Below are positions 19,364 through 28,838 of a DNA stretch of 64,000 nt, piece after piece. The first letter of the stretch is position 1, and every line of letters starts with the position of its first letter. This DNA is from CAYVAP01 sp964343195 (lineage in GTDB: Bacteria > Bacteroidota > Bacteroidia > J057). The position numbers were made by a program, and so were the translations under genes. The notes beneath the pieces are model-generated. The model was not told the origin of the DNA, ran no database searches, and saw only the letters and a list, made by a program, of their open reading frames with translations. The stretch spans positions 79,236 to 143,235 of the forward strand of contig CAYFIR010000005.1 in assembly GCA_964343195.1 (NCBI GenBank). The letters are read 5' to 3'.

Positions 19364-20728
19364 GTGAAACGTTACAAGGTATCCTATCAGATCGCCCTGT
19401 CCCTGATTGCTTTGTTGAGCATTTTGGCGACTACCATGATGGTCAGAGTCCTGAGCTCTCAGGAAAAAGCGGCTACTCCTATCAACATCAGTGGAAAGCA
19501 GCGGATGCTCTCCCAGCGCATCGCCTATTATGCCAATCGATTGGTTGTCACAGAGGATAGCCTCGGGTATGAGGAGGCCAGGTCTAACCTGCTGGAGCTC
19601 AGGCAGCAGATGCAAATACACCAAAATGGCCTGCGAGCAGGTAACGATTCCATGGGGTTGGAGGTAGCTCTTGATAAAATCAATTCAGGTACCCTCGCTA
19701 CCGAGCTGGATTCAGCCTTGGGGGAATACCTGTATATGGTAAAAAAGCTAGCGGAAATTCCCGTAAAAGACCTGGACGAATCTCTACCAGAGCTTCAGTA
19801 TATCAACAGGGTAACGGAAGAAAAAAGCCTTCTGAATCTGCTGGATCGGGTTGTTTCAGCTTACGAGGAGCATGCTCGTTCCCAGGCGATCTCCATTCAA
19901 CGGCAGGAGTTTGGAATATTGGGATTAACGCTTGCAGTATTGATACTGGAAGTGATTTTTATTTTTCAGCCCCTATACAGGAAACTCCAGGATCAACATC
20001 AAACCCTGGAAAACCAGCTGATAGCTCTTAAGCATAGAAATGAAGAGGTGAAAAAATTTGTTTTTGTAGCTTCCCATGACCTAAAGGAGCCACTACGCAC
20101 TGTTAGAGGGTTTGCTCAAGTGCTTATGGAGGACTACGAGGAAAAACTGGATGACGAAGGGAAATATATCCTGAATCGGGTAAATCTGGCTATGGAGCGG
20201 ATGCAGGATCTTGTGAATGACCTGTTGCAGTATGCCAAGGTAGGACGAAACGAAACTGTAGAATTGTTCCAGCCTTCAAAAGTAGTTTCAGCGGTTACGG
20301 AGGACCTTGATCAGGCGATTATAGAATCTGGAGCCAGCATCCAGGTTGGGGACCTGCCAGAGATCAGGGGGTATCCCAAAGCCTTTAATCAGCTGATTTT
20401 GAATCTCGTATCCAATGCAATCAAATACCGGAAGAAGGATGTGTCTCCTCAAATTGAAGTTGGAGTGGAAAAACGTCGCGAGGATTGGCTATTTTGGGTG
20501 AAGGATAATGGAGTTGGAATTCCGAGCGAGCAATTTTCCCGGGTTTTTCAGATATTTCAAAGGCTACATCATAAGCATCAATTCTCTGGTACTGGTATTG
20601 GCCTTGCAATCTGCCAGAAGGTCGTTGAAATCCACAAAGGAAAAATCTGGGTCGAATCTGAAGTAGGAGTTGGATCTACTTTTTTCTTCACCATTTGCCA
20701 AAACCTGAAAGATGAAAACCCCGCTTAG
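19364..20728 (+). CDS. Histidine kinase with PilJ-type sensor domain
   Basis: A 454-residue sensor kinase starting at a GTG. A membrane helix at about 8-30 is followed by a PilJ-type extracytoplasmic domain (INISGKQRMLSQRIAYYANRL, residues 40-60), the small helical sensor module also found in nitrate sensors and type IV pilus transducers. A second helix lies at about 183-202, then a short coiled coil. The HisKA box FVFVASHDLKEPLRTVRGF gives the phospho-His at about 238, a form seen in phytochrome-like kinases. The ATPase boxes are NLVSNAIKYRKK, DNGVGIP and GTGIGLAICQK. The stop overlaps the response regulator by 17 bases, so the two form a pair. The ligand is not known. Confidence 0.93.
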   Translation: MKRYKVSYQIALSLIALLSILATTMMVRVLSSQEKAATPINISGKQRMLSQRIAYYANRLVVTEDSLGYEEARSNLLELRQQMQIHQNGLRAGNDSMGLEVALDKINSGTLATELDSALGEYLYMVKKLAEIPVKDLDESLPELQYINRVTEEKSLLNLLDRVVSAYEEHARSQAISIQRQEFGILGLTLAVLILEVIFIFQPLYRKLQDQHQTLENQLIALKHRNEEVKKFVFVASHDLKEPLRTVRGFAQVLMEDYEEKLDDEGKYILNRVNLAMERMQDLVNDLLQYAKVGRNETVELFQPSKVVSAVTEDLDQAIIESGASIQVGDLPEIRGYPKAFNQLILNLVSNAIKYRKKDVSPQIEVGVEKRREDWLFWVKDNGVGIPSEQFSRVFQIFQRLHHKHQFSGTGIGLAICQKVVEIHKGKIWVESEVGVGSTFFFTICQNLKDENPA

Positions 20729-21134
20729 CCAAGTATTGCTGATTGACGACAACCCTGATGACAACTATCTCCATAAGCGGGTAATTGATCGGGCAGGGAT
20801 TGCGGAGAAAGTTATGGTGGTTCAGTCGGGAAAGGAGGCTTTGGATTATTTTGACAAAATCCTTCATGAAGACGGAATAGAGGGATGGCCACAACTTGTC
20901 TTCCTGGACATCAACATGCCCAAAATGAACGGGTGGGAGTTACTGGCGAATTTTGAAAAACGGTTTGGCCAACTTAACGCTCCGATTATCATTACGATGC
21001 TGACTTCCTCTTCGCTTGAGGAAGACATTGAGCGATCAGAATCTCAGAAGTGTGTATCCTCCTTTTTGAATAAACCTTTGACCAGAGAGATGCTCGATCA
21101 GTTATTGGAATCTCACTTTGCAGAAGGGGATTAA
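20712..21134 (+). CDS. Single-domain response regulator (Rcp1-like)
   Basis: A 140-residue receiver domain with no output domain. The acidic pocket is Asp12/Asp13 (LLIDDNPDDN), the phospho-acceptor is Asp66 (FLDINMPKMNGWELL), the switch Thr/Ser is in MLTSSS near 98-100, and Lys121 is in FLNKPLT. It starts inside the kinase gene and is almost certainly its partner. Rcp1-like regulators work by protein contact, so the target is unknown. Its last 4 bases overlap the converging glycosyltransferase gene. Confidence 0.93.
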   Translation: MKTPLSQVLLIDDNPDDNYLHKRVIDRAGIAEKVMVVQSGKEALDYFDKILHEDGIEGWPQLVFLDINMPKMNGWELLANFEKRFGQLNAPIIITMLTSSSLEEDIERSESQKCVSSFLNKPLTREMLDQLLESHFAEGD

Positions 21135-22435
21135 CTGTCCAAAAGACTATCCAGTTCCCCTGCCATCAGCCCCGTTGCAGTGCGGCGTGAAAAGCGGTCG
21201 ATAGATTCAGGATTGGTTTCCAGTGTACCATTTTTATAGGCCTGATACATCTGCGTGATCGCCCCACGAATCGCTTCCTTGTCGGTAAATTCACACACTG
21301 TACCTGCCTGAGTCTCTCGAATGATTCTGGAAGAATCCCCTGCTTGTGGCCCGATGGCCAAAATGGGCCGACCGCTGGCCAGGTATTCATAGATTTTTCC
21401 TGGGATCACCCCCATCACATTCGGGGTATTGTTGATGAGCAGAAGCAACACCTGTGCACGAGGCAGCATGCCCAGCACCTCTTCATGAGGGACGTAATCC
21501 TGGGATTCTGTCAGGTCCTGAAGCCCATTTTTCTCCAGGTGGTCAAAGAGTACCCGGTCAGTTTTGCCAATAAAGCGCAATTTGAGATCCTTCCTGAATT
21601 CCGGATCGGCTTCACAGAGCTCTCCCAGAACTTCCCAAAGAGCCGGAGGATTCCGGTCGGCATTCAGATAGCCGATATGGTTGATGACAAACTCTGGATC
21701 AGGGTGTACCTTTTCAAACTCAAAATCTGCGGGGTCAAATCCATTGGTGATCACGCGGACCTTTTCTTCCGCTCCCATGGCTTTGAATTCCTCAGCCCAC
21801 GTCCAACTGACGGTAACCAGGCGATCACATTCTTTCACCACGGTGGCTTCGAGCTTGTGATGCTGCCTGTCAGCCCATTTGGTCAGCATGAGCTGGTCGT
21901 AGAAGTCGATATTGGTCCAGGGATCGCGGAAGTCCGCTATCCAGGGTAGGCCCGTAGCCCGCTTGACCCCTCTGGCTATCATGTGAACCGTGTGAGGAGG
22001 TCCGCTGGAAATGATGGCATCGACGTTCAGATCCCTGACTTTCTGGCTCAGAAGCTTTACCGATGGCTTGATCCAGAATTTTCGGGCGTCCGGGATAAAA
22101 ACATTTCCTCGTATCCATACCGAAATTCGCTGGGCCAGGGAAGGCTTTTTGTCCTCCGTGAGAAATCCGGAATAAACCCGTTTGTTGCCTTTCTGACCGA
22201 TGAATCGGCGATAGACTTCGTAGGGTTCCCAGATTTTGCCCCGTACTACCTCCTGACCTTCAGGAACGTCTTTCAGAAGAGACTCGTCAAGGACAGGATA
22301 TGCGGCGTCTTTTGCGGTAAAGACTACTGGCTCCCATCCAAAATCTCTAAAGTATTTGACCATCTTGAGCACACGCTGTACTCCGGCACCTCCGCTGGGA
22401 GGCCAATAATAGGTGATCAGGAGGACTCTTTTCAT
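21131..22435 (-). CDS. Glycosyltransferase family 4 protein
   Basis: A 434-residue GT-B glycosyltransferase. The N-terminal motif LLITYYWPPSGGAGVQRVLK forms the first Rossmann turn. IADFRDPWT and the later GKIYEYLASGRPILAIGP, with the Glu of the sugar-nucleotide site, mark the family. It would act in surface polysaccharide or LPS assembly; donor and acceptor are unknown. The neighbouring divergent gene wecB makes UDP-ManNAc, a plausible shared pathway, which is inference. Divergent from wecB (99-base gap) and convergent with the response regulator (4-base overlap). Confidence 0.9.
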   Translation of the reverse strand: MKRVLLITYYWPPSGGAGVQRVLKMVKYFRDFGWEPVVFTAKDAAYPVLDESLLKDVPEGQEVVRGKIWEPYEVYRRFIGQKGNKRVYSGFLTEDKKPSLAQRISVWIRGNVFIPDARKFWIKPSVKLLSQKVRDLNVDAIISSGPPHTVHMIARGVKRATGLPWIADFRDPWTNIDFYDQLMLTKWADRQHHKLEATVVKECDRLVTVSWTWAEEFKAMGAEEKVRVITNGFDPADFEFEKVHPDPEFVINHIGYLNADRNPPALWEVLGELCEADPEFRKDLKLRFIGKTDRVLFDHLEKNGLQDLTESQDYVPHEEVLGMLPRAQVLLLLINNTPNVMGVIPGKIYEYLASGRPILAIGPQAGDSSRIIRETQAGTVCEFTDKEAIRGAITQMYQAYKNGTLETNPESIDRFSRRTATGLMAGELDSLLDS

Positions 22436-22534
22436 GACTCAAAGCTAAGAAACTTTGAGTGAAGTTAGATTCTCTTTGTTTGATGCTATAAGTTTTTCCA
22501 CGCCGTCGTATTATTGCGGTCAAATGCCAAACCC

Positions 22535-23641
22535 ATGCCCAAAAAAGTCCTGATCGTTGTTGGTACCCGCCCCAACTTTATCAAGATTACCCAATTCGAA
22601 AAAGCCTTTGCCGCTTATGGTGAAGAGTTTGAATATCGCCTCCTTCATACCGGTCAGCATTATGATCGGGCCATGTCAAAGGTCTTTTTCGAGCAATTGA
22701 AGCTCAAGGAGCCTGATTATTACCTGAAGATCGAGGGGGGAACTCCTGCTGTTCAGATGGGAAAGATCATCATCAACCTCTCTGAAGTGATCACTGAATG
22801 GCAGCCACAGCTGATAGTCGTGGTGGGGGATGTGAATTCGACTCTCGCTGCTGCTATCGCCGCGAACAAGCATCAGGTACCCATTGCCCACCTTGAGAGT
22901 GGACTGAGAAGTCGGGACAGGGGAATGCCGGAGGAAATCAACCGGATTCTGACGGATGAGATTACGGATTACTTCTTTGTCACGGAGCAAAGCGGAATCG
23001 ATAACCTGAAAGCTGAGGGGAAATCTGACGATCAGATTTTCTTTGTAGGAAATACCATGATTGACACCCTGGTAGCCTTTGATGAGGCCATAGCAGAGAG
23101 TCCAATCCGTGATGAGGTAGGACTTAAGGACGGGGAGGAATTTGTTCTCATGACCATGCACCGTCCGGTGAATGTCGATACTGCTGAGGCTCTCAGAAAG
23201 ATGATTGACTTGTTGCAGTACATGACTGGCAAATACAAAGTGGTGCTGCCTTTGCACCCTCGTACCCGGAACAGGCTGCAGCAGCATGGCCTTTGGGAGG
23301 AGTTTGAAGCAATCGGAAATATGACGCTAACGGGTCCTATGGACTATCTCGCTTTCCAAAAACTGATTTCTGATAGCGTATTTGTCCTGACTGATAGTGG
23401 AGGAATCCAGGAGGAGACCACATTCCGTCAGGTACCCTGCATTACGCTCCGTCCCAATACCGAGCGCCCATCCACGATTGATTTGGGGACCAATGAGCTA
23501 GCGACCTTTGATCTGGTAGAGCTTCAGTCCAAGATCGAGCGAATTAGCCAGGGGACCTACAAGGATGGTCAAATCCCGCCCCTGTGGGACGGAAAGGCTA
23601 CGGAGCGCATCGTCGCACATCTTAGCGAGTTTCTGAGTTAA
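22535..23641 (+). CDS. wecB: UDP-N-acetylglucosamine 2-epimerase (non-hydrolysing)
   Basis: A 368-residue enzyme that interconverts UDP-GlcNAc and UDP-ManNAc, feeding ManNAc-type sugars into surface polysaccharides. Family motifs are visible: GTRPNFIK near the start, VVGDVNSTLAA, HLESGLRSRDRGMPEE, and TDSGGIQEE near the C-terminus. I chose the ATG at 22535, which starts MPKKVLIVVGTRP; an in-frame TTG at 22514 would add only seven residues. Its last 4 bases overlap the converging PorZ-like gene. It probably works with the GT4 genes and the export region at 26825-37535. Confidence 0.94.
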   Translation: MPKKVLIVVGTRPNFIKITQFEKAFAAYGEEFEYRLLHTGQHYDRAMSKVFFEQLKLKEPDYYLKIEGGTPAVQMGKIIINLSEVITEWQPQLIVVVGDVNSTLAAAIAANKHQVPIAHLESGLRSRDRGMPEEINRILTDEITDYFFVTEQSGIDNLKAEGKSDDQIFFVGNTMIDTLVAFDEAIAESPIRDEVGLKDGEEFVLMTMHRPVNVDTAEALRKMIDLLQYMTGKYKVVLPLHPRTRNRLQQHGLWEEFEAIGNMTLTGPMDYLAFQKLISDSVFVLTDSGGIQEETTFRQVPCITLRPNTERPSTIDLGTNELATFDLVELQSKIERISQGTYKDGQIPPLWDGKATERIVAHLSEFLS

Positions 23642-25950
23642 TTGCGTTCAATTACCACGAATTTCCCTGCGCAGGCTTCTTCCTCGTTCTGATTGGATAT
23701 CAGGGCGAGGTAAACGCCTGATCGTACTTTCCTGCCACGGTTGTCAAGTCCATCCCAGGTGGCAATGCCGCCATTGGAGGTGAGCTCTGTGACGAGCAGG
23801 CCCGATACAGTGGTGATTTTCACGCTGGAACCGTCCGTCATCCCCCGAATGGCGATCTGACCGGTATAATCCGTGAACACCGGATTGGGGTACACCAGGA
23901 CATCATCGCAGGCGCTTCCTCCCTGCACGGCATCTCCCTGATAGCTGATGACGCCTGCTACTGTGGCGAAGTAGACTTCTCCTGTGGTCTGGTCTATGGC
24001 GATGTCCGTTACCCGGTCTGCCAGCAGAGGGCTGTTGTCCGAGTTGAATTCGAGGAGTACATCATCTCCATTTTCTGAAACGAGGTAAACACCATCGTCT
24101 GTCCCAATCCATTTCCGATTGGCTCCGTCAACCCTGATGACATTGACTGCGGTGTTGTTTAACAGGCCTCTGCTTTCATAAACCGGTTCGTTTCCCTCTA
24201 CGAGGATTCCCTGGGAGACGCTGAATGGATCAAAGATCACTGAAACTCCCTGAGCGGTTCCTACCCAGATAAATCCGCGTTTGTCCTCCGCCACGGTGAA
24301 TACCTGATCGGAGGGCAGTCCTCCCTGGTTAACGCCGGTCCGGAAGGTAAGCAGCCTTCCGTCATTGTATTCATTGGGAGTACCATTGGAGGTATAGGCC
24401 CACAAGTTGCGGTTATAGTTTACCAGCCAGACCGTGCCATAGCTATCTACCATGACATCGGTGATGTGATTGTCTTCCGGATTGCTGGGAAATAGATCCG
24501 CTCCTGCTTCGAACCATTCTCCTTCAGAATTACGGACCAGCAGGGGGGGAATGCCCCGGTCTGTGGTGACGTAGAGGTTGCCGTTGAGGTCTTTGGCAAT
24601 ACCACTGACTCGGGTGACGGAGCGGTCATTGGGAGTACAGGTACCATACACATTGCTGAGGGTAGAGTTCTCGCAGTTAAATGCCTCGACAAATTCACCA
24701 TCCTTTAGGATCACCATTCCTTCTCCAAATGCTCCTACGAAGGCTTCTCTGGTCGCTGGGTCATAGAAAACCCTGGCGAAGCTTTCATTGACTTCCTCTG
24801 GCAAATCATCTGTTGCCGAGAGGTTGTCCCAGGCACCCTCGTGGTGGTTGTAATAAAAGATACCGTCCCCCCGTGGAGTCGGAACAAAAATCCTGTCATA
24901 TCCTCTTGGCGCAATGTACAGTTCCCCATTTCCGGCTGCAATGCGGATACAGTCATTGGAACCAGGGCCTTCCTGGGTGATCGGGAATAACAAATCCTGA
25001 GAGTATCGGAACAGTCCCCGAAAGACCGCCCCTGCCATGTACTCGCCTTTTTCTGCAAACCCGACACTGTTGATCACCCCGTCTATCGAAAAGGATTCCG
25101 TATTGCCCTGTGCGTCGATGACAATACAGCCATTGACTTTGCTGGAGGCAAGAAATTCTTCGGAGCCAAAGATGGACCAATCCCGGCCAGCAAAGGGAGT
25201 ATACTCCTGCCATGAACCATCTGAAAGGGATAAAACGGTGGAGGGAGTTTGGGCAAACAGACCGAAACCGGTGGATTCGATCATTTCAATATTGGCGGCT
25301 TCTGACAGGCCACTCCGCTCCGTTTCAGCTTCCCAGGCGGTAGGATCCCGCAGGTTGGGGAAGTCCTGATCGATGCTGTATAAATTTCCCCCTTCTACGA
25401 GCAGAAAGATTCTTCCGTCGTATACCGCCAGATCAAGAACGGGCTGGCTGTTGGGGCTATCCCCAAACTGAGCTGCGTCAGCGATGGGACGGAGGGTTTC
25501 CAGGTCATATACCACGATCCCAAAGTTGGTGGCGACATATAGCAGGTCGCCACTAACAGTAAGGGCATTGATGCTTTTGTCTGGATAGGTCGTGTTTCGC
25601 TTTATGTCTGTCAGGGTGGAGATGTCATCAATCTCGCTAAAATAGTTGATCGCCCCATCCGAATAGCCCAGGAAGATAAGGTTACGGCCAGGGGCAGCTG
25701 CGATCGTAGTAGGAGAAATGGCAGACAATCCGTCAATAGTGCTAATAGCCCTTAATTCTCCTGAAAACCGATTGTATTGTAGCAGTCCTCCGGTGGTTGC
25801 AGCGTAATAGTATTCGCCCAAACCTACCACCCCTATGGTCCGTTCGGTATTTACATAGGTGCGCCAGCTACCAAAATCTCTCGTTTGCTGGGCGAATAGG
25901 GAGGTCGCAGATAGCAGAACCACAGAAAAAATAAAACGCAGTGCGATCAT
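23638..25950 (-). CDS. porZ: PorZ-like T9SS beta-propeller protein
   Basis: A 770-residue secreted protein from the ATG at 25950 (MIALRFIFSVVLLSATSLFAQ, signal peptide). The mature start, RDFGSWRTYVNTERTIG, followed by many repeats of the two-component regulator propeller type (VVGLGEYYYAATTGGLLQYN, GRNLIFLGYSDGAINYF, GFIWVGTAQGVSVIF, RKWIGTDDGVYLVSE) matches the two-propeller layout of PorZ. The last 85 residues (VLVYPNPVFTDYTGQIAI to the end) form a C-terminal sorting-type domain. In Porphyromonas, PorZ is part of the surface attachment complex and binds anionic LPS. Next to wecB this makes a link to surface glycan plausible. Overlaps the wecB stop by 4 bases. Confidence 0.82.
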   Translation of the reverse strand: MIALRFIFSVVLLSATSLFAQQTRDFGSWRTYVNTERTIGVVGLGEYYYAATTGGLLQYNRFSGELRAISTIDGLSAISPTTIAAAPGRNLIFLGYSDGAINYFSEIDDISTLTDIKRNTTYPDKSINALTVSGDLLYVATNFGIVVYDLETLRPIADAAQFGDSPNSQPVLDLAVYDGRIFLLVEGGNLYSIDQDFPNLRDPTAWEAETERSGLSEAANIEMIESTGFGLFAQTPSTVLSLSDGSWQEYTPFAGRDWSIFGSEEFLASSKVNGCIVIDAQGNTESFSIDGVINSVGFAEKGEYMAGAVFRGLFRYSQDLLFPITQEGPGSNDCIRIAAGNGELYIAPRGYDRIFVPTPRGDGIFYYNHHEGAWDNLSATDDLPEEVNESFARVFYDPATREAFVGAFGEGMVILKDGEFVEAFNCENSTLSNVYGTCTPNDRSVTRVSGIAKDLNGNLYVTTDRGIPPLLVRNSEGEWFEAGADLFPSNPEDNHITDVMVDSYGTVWLVNYNRNLWAYTSNGTPNEYNDGRLLTFRTGVNQGGLPSDQVFTVAEDKRGFIWVGTAQGVSVIFDPFSVSQGILVEGNEPVYESRGLLNNTAVNVIRVDGANRKWIGTDDGVYLVSENGDDVLLEFNSDNSPLLADRVTDIAIDQTTGEVYFATVAGVISYQGDAVQGGSACDDVLVYPNPVFTDYTGQIAIRGMTDGSSVKITTVSGLLVTELTSNGGIATWDGLDNRGRKVRSGVYLALISNQNEEEACAGKFVVIERN

Positions 25951-26128
25951 ATCATTTTTTTCAGGCTTTAAAGCTACGAATGCACCGCTACATCCGGTAG
26001 GGATTTTTGTTGCCATGACCTATTCTCTATGACTGTAAAGTGTAGGGAGCCAATCCTAAATGATATAAAATCGTTTAACCCCTCAGGTACAGAGATTAGC
26101 TACCTGATCTCACAGGTGCTGAAAGTAA

Positions 26129-26167
26129 AACTAAAGTTTTAGTTGGTTTTGAACTAAAACTTTAGTT
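26129..26167. promoter_or_regulatory. Paired near-palindromes (operator-like)
   Basis: A 16-base sequence (26129-26144, AACTAAAGTTTTAGTT) is followed after 7 bases by its exact reverse complement (26152-26167). Each half is itself almost palindromic, so the site holds four ACTAAA/TTTAGT half-sites. It lies in the divergent gap between the PorZ-like gene (start 25950) and the DUF1573 gene (start 26235). A regulator binding as a dimer of dimers would fit. It lacks the T-run of a terminator. Confidence 0.55.
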
Positions 26168-26234
26168 GATTGGCATTAGAAAATGAGAAGGCCTCTTGTT
26201 TCAATTGGATTTACACCCTAATATTTCTCTAACT

Positions 26235-26666
26235 ATGAAAAAATTATTGATGCTTACCCTGCTGATGACTGGGCTATTTGCGATTTCCCAGGCCCAATCC
26301 GTATTTGGAGAGCAGGCCAGTTTGAACCTGGTACAGGCTGATGCGGTAATTGAGGGAACCTGGGAGTCCGAGACGCACGATTTTGGTCAGGTTACTCAGG
26401 GAGAGCCTGTTTCCCACACCTTTTGGGTGGAAAATACTGGTAACCAGCCGCTAGAGCTGACCAATGTGAAGCCATCATGTGGCTGTACCGCCGCAGATTA
26501 TACCCGTGAACCCATTGCTCCAGGAGAAAAGGGATATATCACTGCCACCTATAACGCTGCTGCCATGGGCTTCTTTTCCAAGACCATTGTGGTGCGGACC
26601 AATAACGAGGATGAGAGGCCTACCTTGCTGCGTTTTACCGGCGAAGTAGTAAAGGAGGGGCGCTAG
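26235..26666 (+). CDS. Secreted DUF1573 protein
   Basis: A 143-residue secreted protein from the ATG at 26235 (MKKLLMLTLLMTGLFAISQAQ signal peptide). The body is a single Ig-like DUF1573 domain with the signature WESETHDFGQVTQGEPVSHTFWVENTGNQPLELTNVKPSCGCTA split over residues 50-95 and the later YNAAAMGFFSKTIVVRTN. DUF1573 proteins are very common in Bacteroidota, of unknown function, and the CGC motif may bind metal or form disulfides. The gene has its own terminator and sits divergent from the PorZ-like gene, possibly under the paired palindromes at 26129-26167. Confidence 0.92.
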   Translation: MKKLLMLTLLMTGLFAISQAQSVFGEQASLNLVQADAVIEGTWESETHDFGQVTQGEPVSHTFWVENTGNQPLELTNVKPSCGCTAADYTREPIAPGEKGYITATYNAAAMGFFSKTIVVRTNNEDERPTLLRFTGEVVKEGR

Positions 26667-26696
26667 GAAGGGAATTCCTGCTCATTTATAAAAACG

Positions 26697-26734
26697 AAGT
26701 GCACTCGGTGGGCTATTTGCCCACTGGTGCACTT
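26697..26734 (+). terminator. Intrinsic terminator of the DUF1573 gene
   Basis: AAGTGCAC (26697-26704) and GTGGGC (26708-26713) pair with GCCCAC (26719-26724) and GTGCACTT (26727-26734), with a 5-base loop and a small internal bulge. It is followed by TTCTATTTT. It lies 31 bases after the DUF1573 stop. Confidence 0.75.
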
Positions 26735-26824
26735 TTCTATTTTGAGATGGAATTTCACATCATGCAAGGTGAGAAATAACACGTTGCATGGGAGGAGGCT
26801 TTTTGCCTAAATGGGTTAGATTTG

Positions 26825-27724
26825 ATGTCTGACAAAATACCCGTGAATATGCTTTCAGTTAATCCCAATGAAATCGCTACACCTGACCTTCATCAGTACC
26901 TGATTGGCGCTGTAGCCCCTCGTCCCATAGCGTTTGTTAGTACGATATCAACGGATGGGGTGGTGAATGTAGCTCCTTACAGTTTTTTCAATGTATTTGG
27001 CTCCAATCCTCCGATCGCAGTGTTCTCTTCCAATCGACGGGTCAGGGATAATTCGACCAAGGATACCTATCAGAATGTAATGGAATCCCGTGAGGTGGTC
27101 ATCAATATGGTAAACTACGACATGGTTTATCAGATGGCCCTAGCCAGTGTCGAGTATGATTCGGGCATCAGCGAATTTGAGAAAAGTGGGTTGACTCCGA
27201 TCCCGAGTGACCTGGTTAAACCTCCCCGTGTCGCCGAATCTCCAGTCCAGTTTGAATGCCGTGTGGAGCAGATTATCCCAACGGGGGATAAAGGAGGAGC
27301 TGCGACGCTATTTGTATGCCGGATTATTCGCCTCCATTTGGATGAGAACATTCTTGATGCGAATAGTCGCATTGACCCCCATAAAGCTGATTTGATGGCC
27401 CGTATGGGGCGTGCTTTCTATTGTAGGGCGAGTGGTGATGCTGTATTTCCGATCCTGCAGCCTGTTACCAAAATGGGGATAGGGGTCGATCAATTGCCAG
27501 ACCACATTCGGCTCAGTGAGGTACTCACAGGGAATGACCTGGCAAGGCTGGCCTCGGTGGAGCGTATTCCCAAGTACTCCTCTGGTATTCTTTCTGACCC
27601 GGAGGTAATGAATGCGCTGGCAGGAAATGGACAGGATCGTGAACGTAGGCTACACCTGCATGCCCAACTCCTTATCTCCAGGAATGAAGTGGACCTGGCC
27701 TGGCAGGTGCTACTGGTGGAATAG
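26825..27724 (+). CDS. Flavin reductase-like FMN-binding protein
   Basis: A 299-residue protein of the flavin reductase-like domain family. The split-barrel FMN-binding core shows IGAVAPRPIAFVSTIS, DGVVNVAPYSFFNVFGSNPP and AVFSSNRRVRD. It would bind FMN and reduce or use flavin in the cytoplasm; the substrate is unknown. The C-terminal 90 residues add a domain not present in short flavin reductases. The ATG at 26825 is preferred over the TTG one codon earlier. It is a single gene ending 5 bases from the convergent Wzz-like gene. Confidence 0.9.
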   Translation: MSDKIPVNMLSVNPNEIATPDLHQYLIGAVAPRPIAFVSTISTDGVVNVAPYSFFNVFGSNPPIAVFSSNRRVRDNSTKDTYQNVMESREVVINMVNYDMVYQMALASVEYDSGISEFEKSGLTPIPSDLVKPPRVAESPVQFECRVEQIIPTGDKGGAATLFVCRIIRLHLDENILDANSRIDPHKADLMARMGRAFYCRASGDAVFPILQPVTKMGIGVDQLPDHIRLSEVLTGNDLARLASVERIPKYSSGILSDPEVMNALAGNGQDRERRLHLHAQLLISRNEVDLAWQVLLVE

Positions 27725-27729
27725 GGAAA

Positions 27730-28803
27730 TTACGCTTGATCGACGGGTTCGTCGACAGAATCCTGGCTGGCCCGATGGTTCATGGCGGGTTGAATCACAA
27801 GGGTCTGAATAGCCAATGTAACATCCTCCTTTAACAGGGGATAGCTGACCAAAACTGCGGCTATCCCCATTCCAATCAGGGACCCAAGGAATAGATAGAT
27901 TATCAGGCTGGGCCTGGTAACTGGGAATGGAGGCATTGGTGGATCAACTACCTGGATAGGAGAAAGGTCTCTTTGTAGTTGTGCTCTGGTCTGTTCCTGG
28001 TTTACATAAAGTGAGATGTACATCTGACTCAACAAGGCTTGCTGTGACTCCATCTCTGCTGGGCCTATTTCATCGCGGTAACGGATAGAAAAGCGCCCCT
28101 GTTCACGTGCTTCAGCTAGTCTGTAATTTATCTGGTCCAGCTCTTTTTTTATGGAATCTGCCCGTTTGGTTAGGAATTGTAGTGTCTGTCGTCCATTGCG
28201 CACTGTTTGTTCAGCGTAATACTTTCTAAGGTAAACCAGGTATTGCTCACAAAGCAGGGCAGTGATCTCCTTGTCATAAAAGGATACCTTTATTTCTGCA
28301 AATCCATTCTCATTTGTTTCAATTCTCATACTTCTTCTGGCGATGGTTCCGCTAATGATCAACTTTTCATTAAATGGCCGATCAGTTGGATCGTCAGATC
28401 CCAAAACCATGCTGCTGATTCGTGATACAAGTGAGGTGTAGTCTGGATTATTGGAAAGAATTAGGTCAGCCATTAGGTGCTTTTCACCACTAAAAAGGAT
28501 GGTATCTCCTACCAGGGATCGCGTAAGGCTCCGACTATCGAGCAGGCCTTTCATGTAGGTTAACTCTGATCCCTCCTGTCCAGGCAAGCCAAAAAACTGT
28601 GTAAGGCCAGTTTCAATCGAGCCTGATGTTTTCTCCTGGGCAGGGTGAAATACTGCTTTTGCGGTAAAATATGGAGGCTTGCTAAGTGCCTGTAGAAGAA
28701 ATACAGCAGCGAAAATGACCGTAAATCCGAGTAGGATCCACTTCTTTCGTAGGATATTTTGCAGGTATTCCCTTAAGCGATCGAATATATCGAGTAGGTT
28801 CAC
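27730..28803 (-). CDS. Wzz-type chain-length determinant protein
   Basis: A 357-residue inner-membrane protein. An N-terminal helix at about 22-40 (WILLGFTVIFAAVFLLQAL) and a C-terminal helix at about 295-318 flank a periplasmic domain with coiled coil (DSIKKELDQINYRLAEAREQ). The Pro-rich motif just before the second helix (PPMPPFPVTRPS) is typical of Wzz/PCP proteins. It lacks a kinase domain. It would set the length of the exported polysaccharide together with the SLBB protein 35 bases upstream, which is its operon partner. Confidence 0.88.
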   Translation of the reverse strand: MNLLDIFDRLREYLQNILRKKWILLGFTVIFAAVFLLQALSKPPYFTAKAVFHPAQEKTSGSIETGLTQFFGLPGQEGSELTYMKGLLDSRSLTRSLVGDTILFSGEKHLMADLILSNNPDYTSLVSRISSMVLGSDDPTDRPFNEKLIISGTIARRSMRIETNENGFAEIKVSFYDKEITALLCEQYLVYLRKYYAEQTVRNGRQTLQFLTKRADSIKKELDQINYRLAEAREQGRFSIRYRDEIGPAEMESQQALLSQMYISLYVNQEQTRAQLQRDLSPIQVVDPPMPPFPVTRPSLIIYLFLGSLIGMGIAAVLVSYPLLKEDVTLAIQTLVIQPAMNHRASQDSVDEPVDQA

Positions 28804-28838
28804 GAGCTGGATTTTTAAAACAGTTTGGTTTCCTGTTG

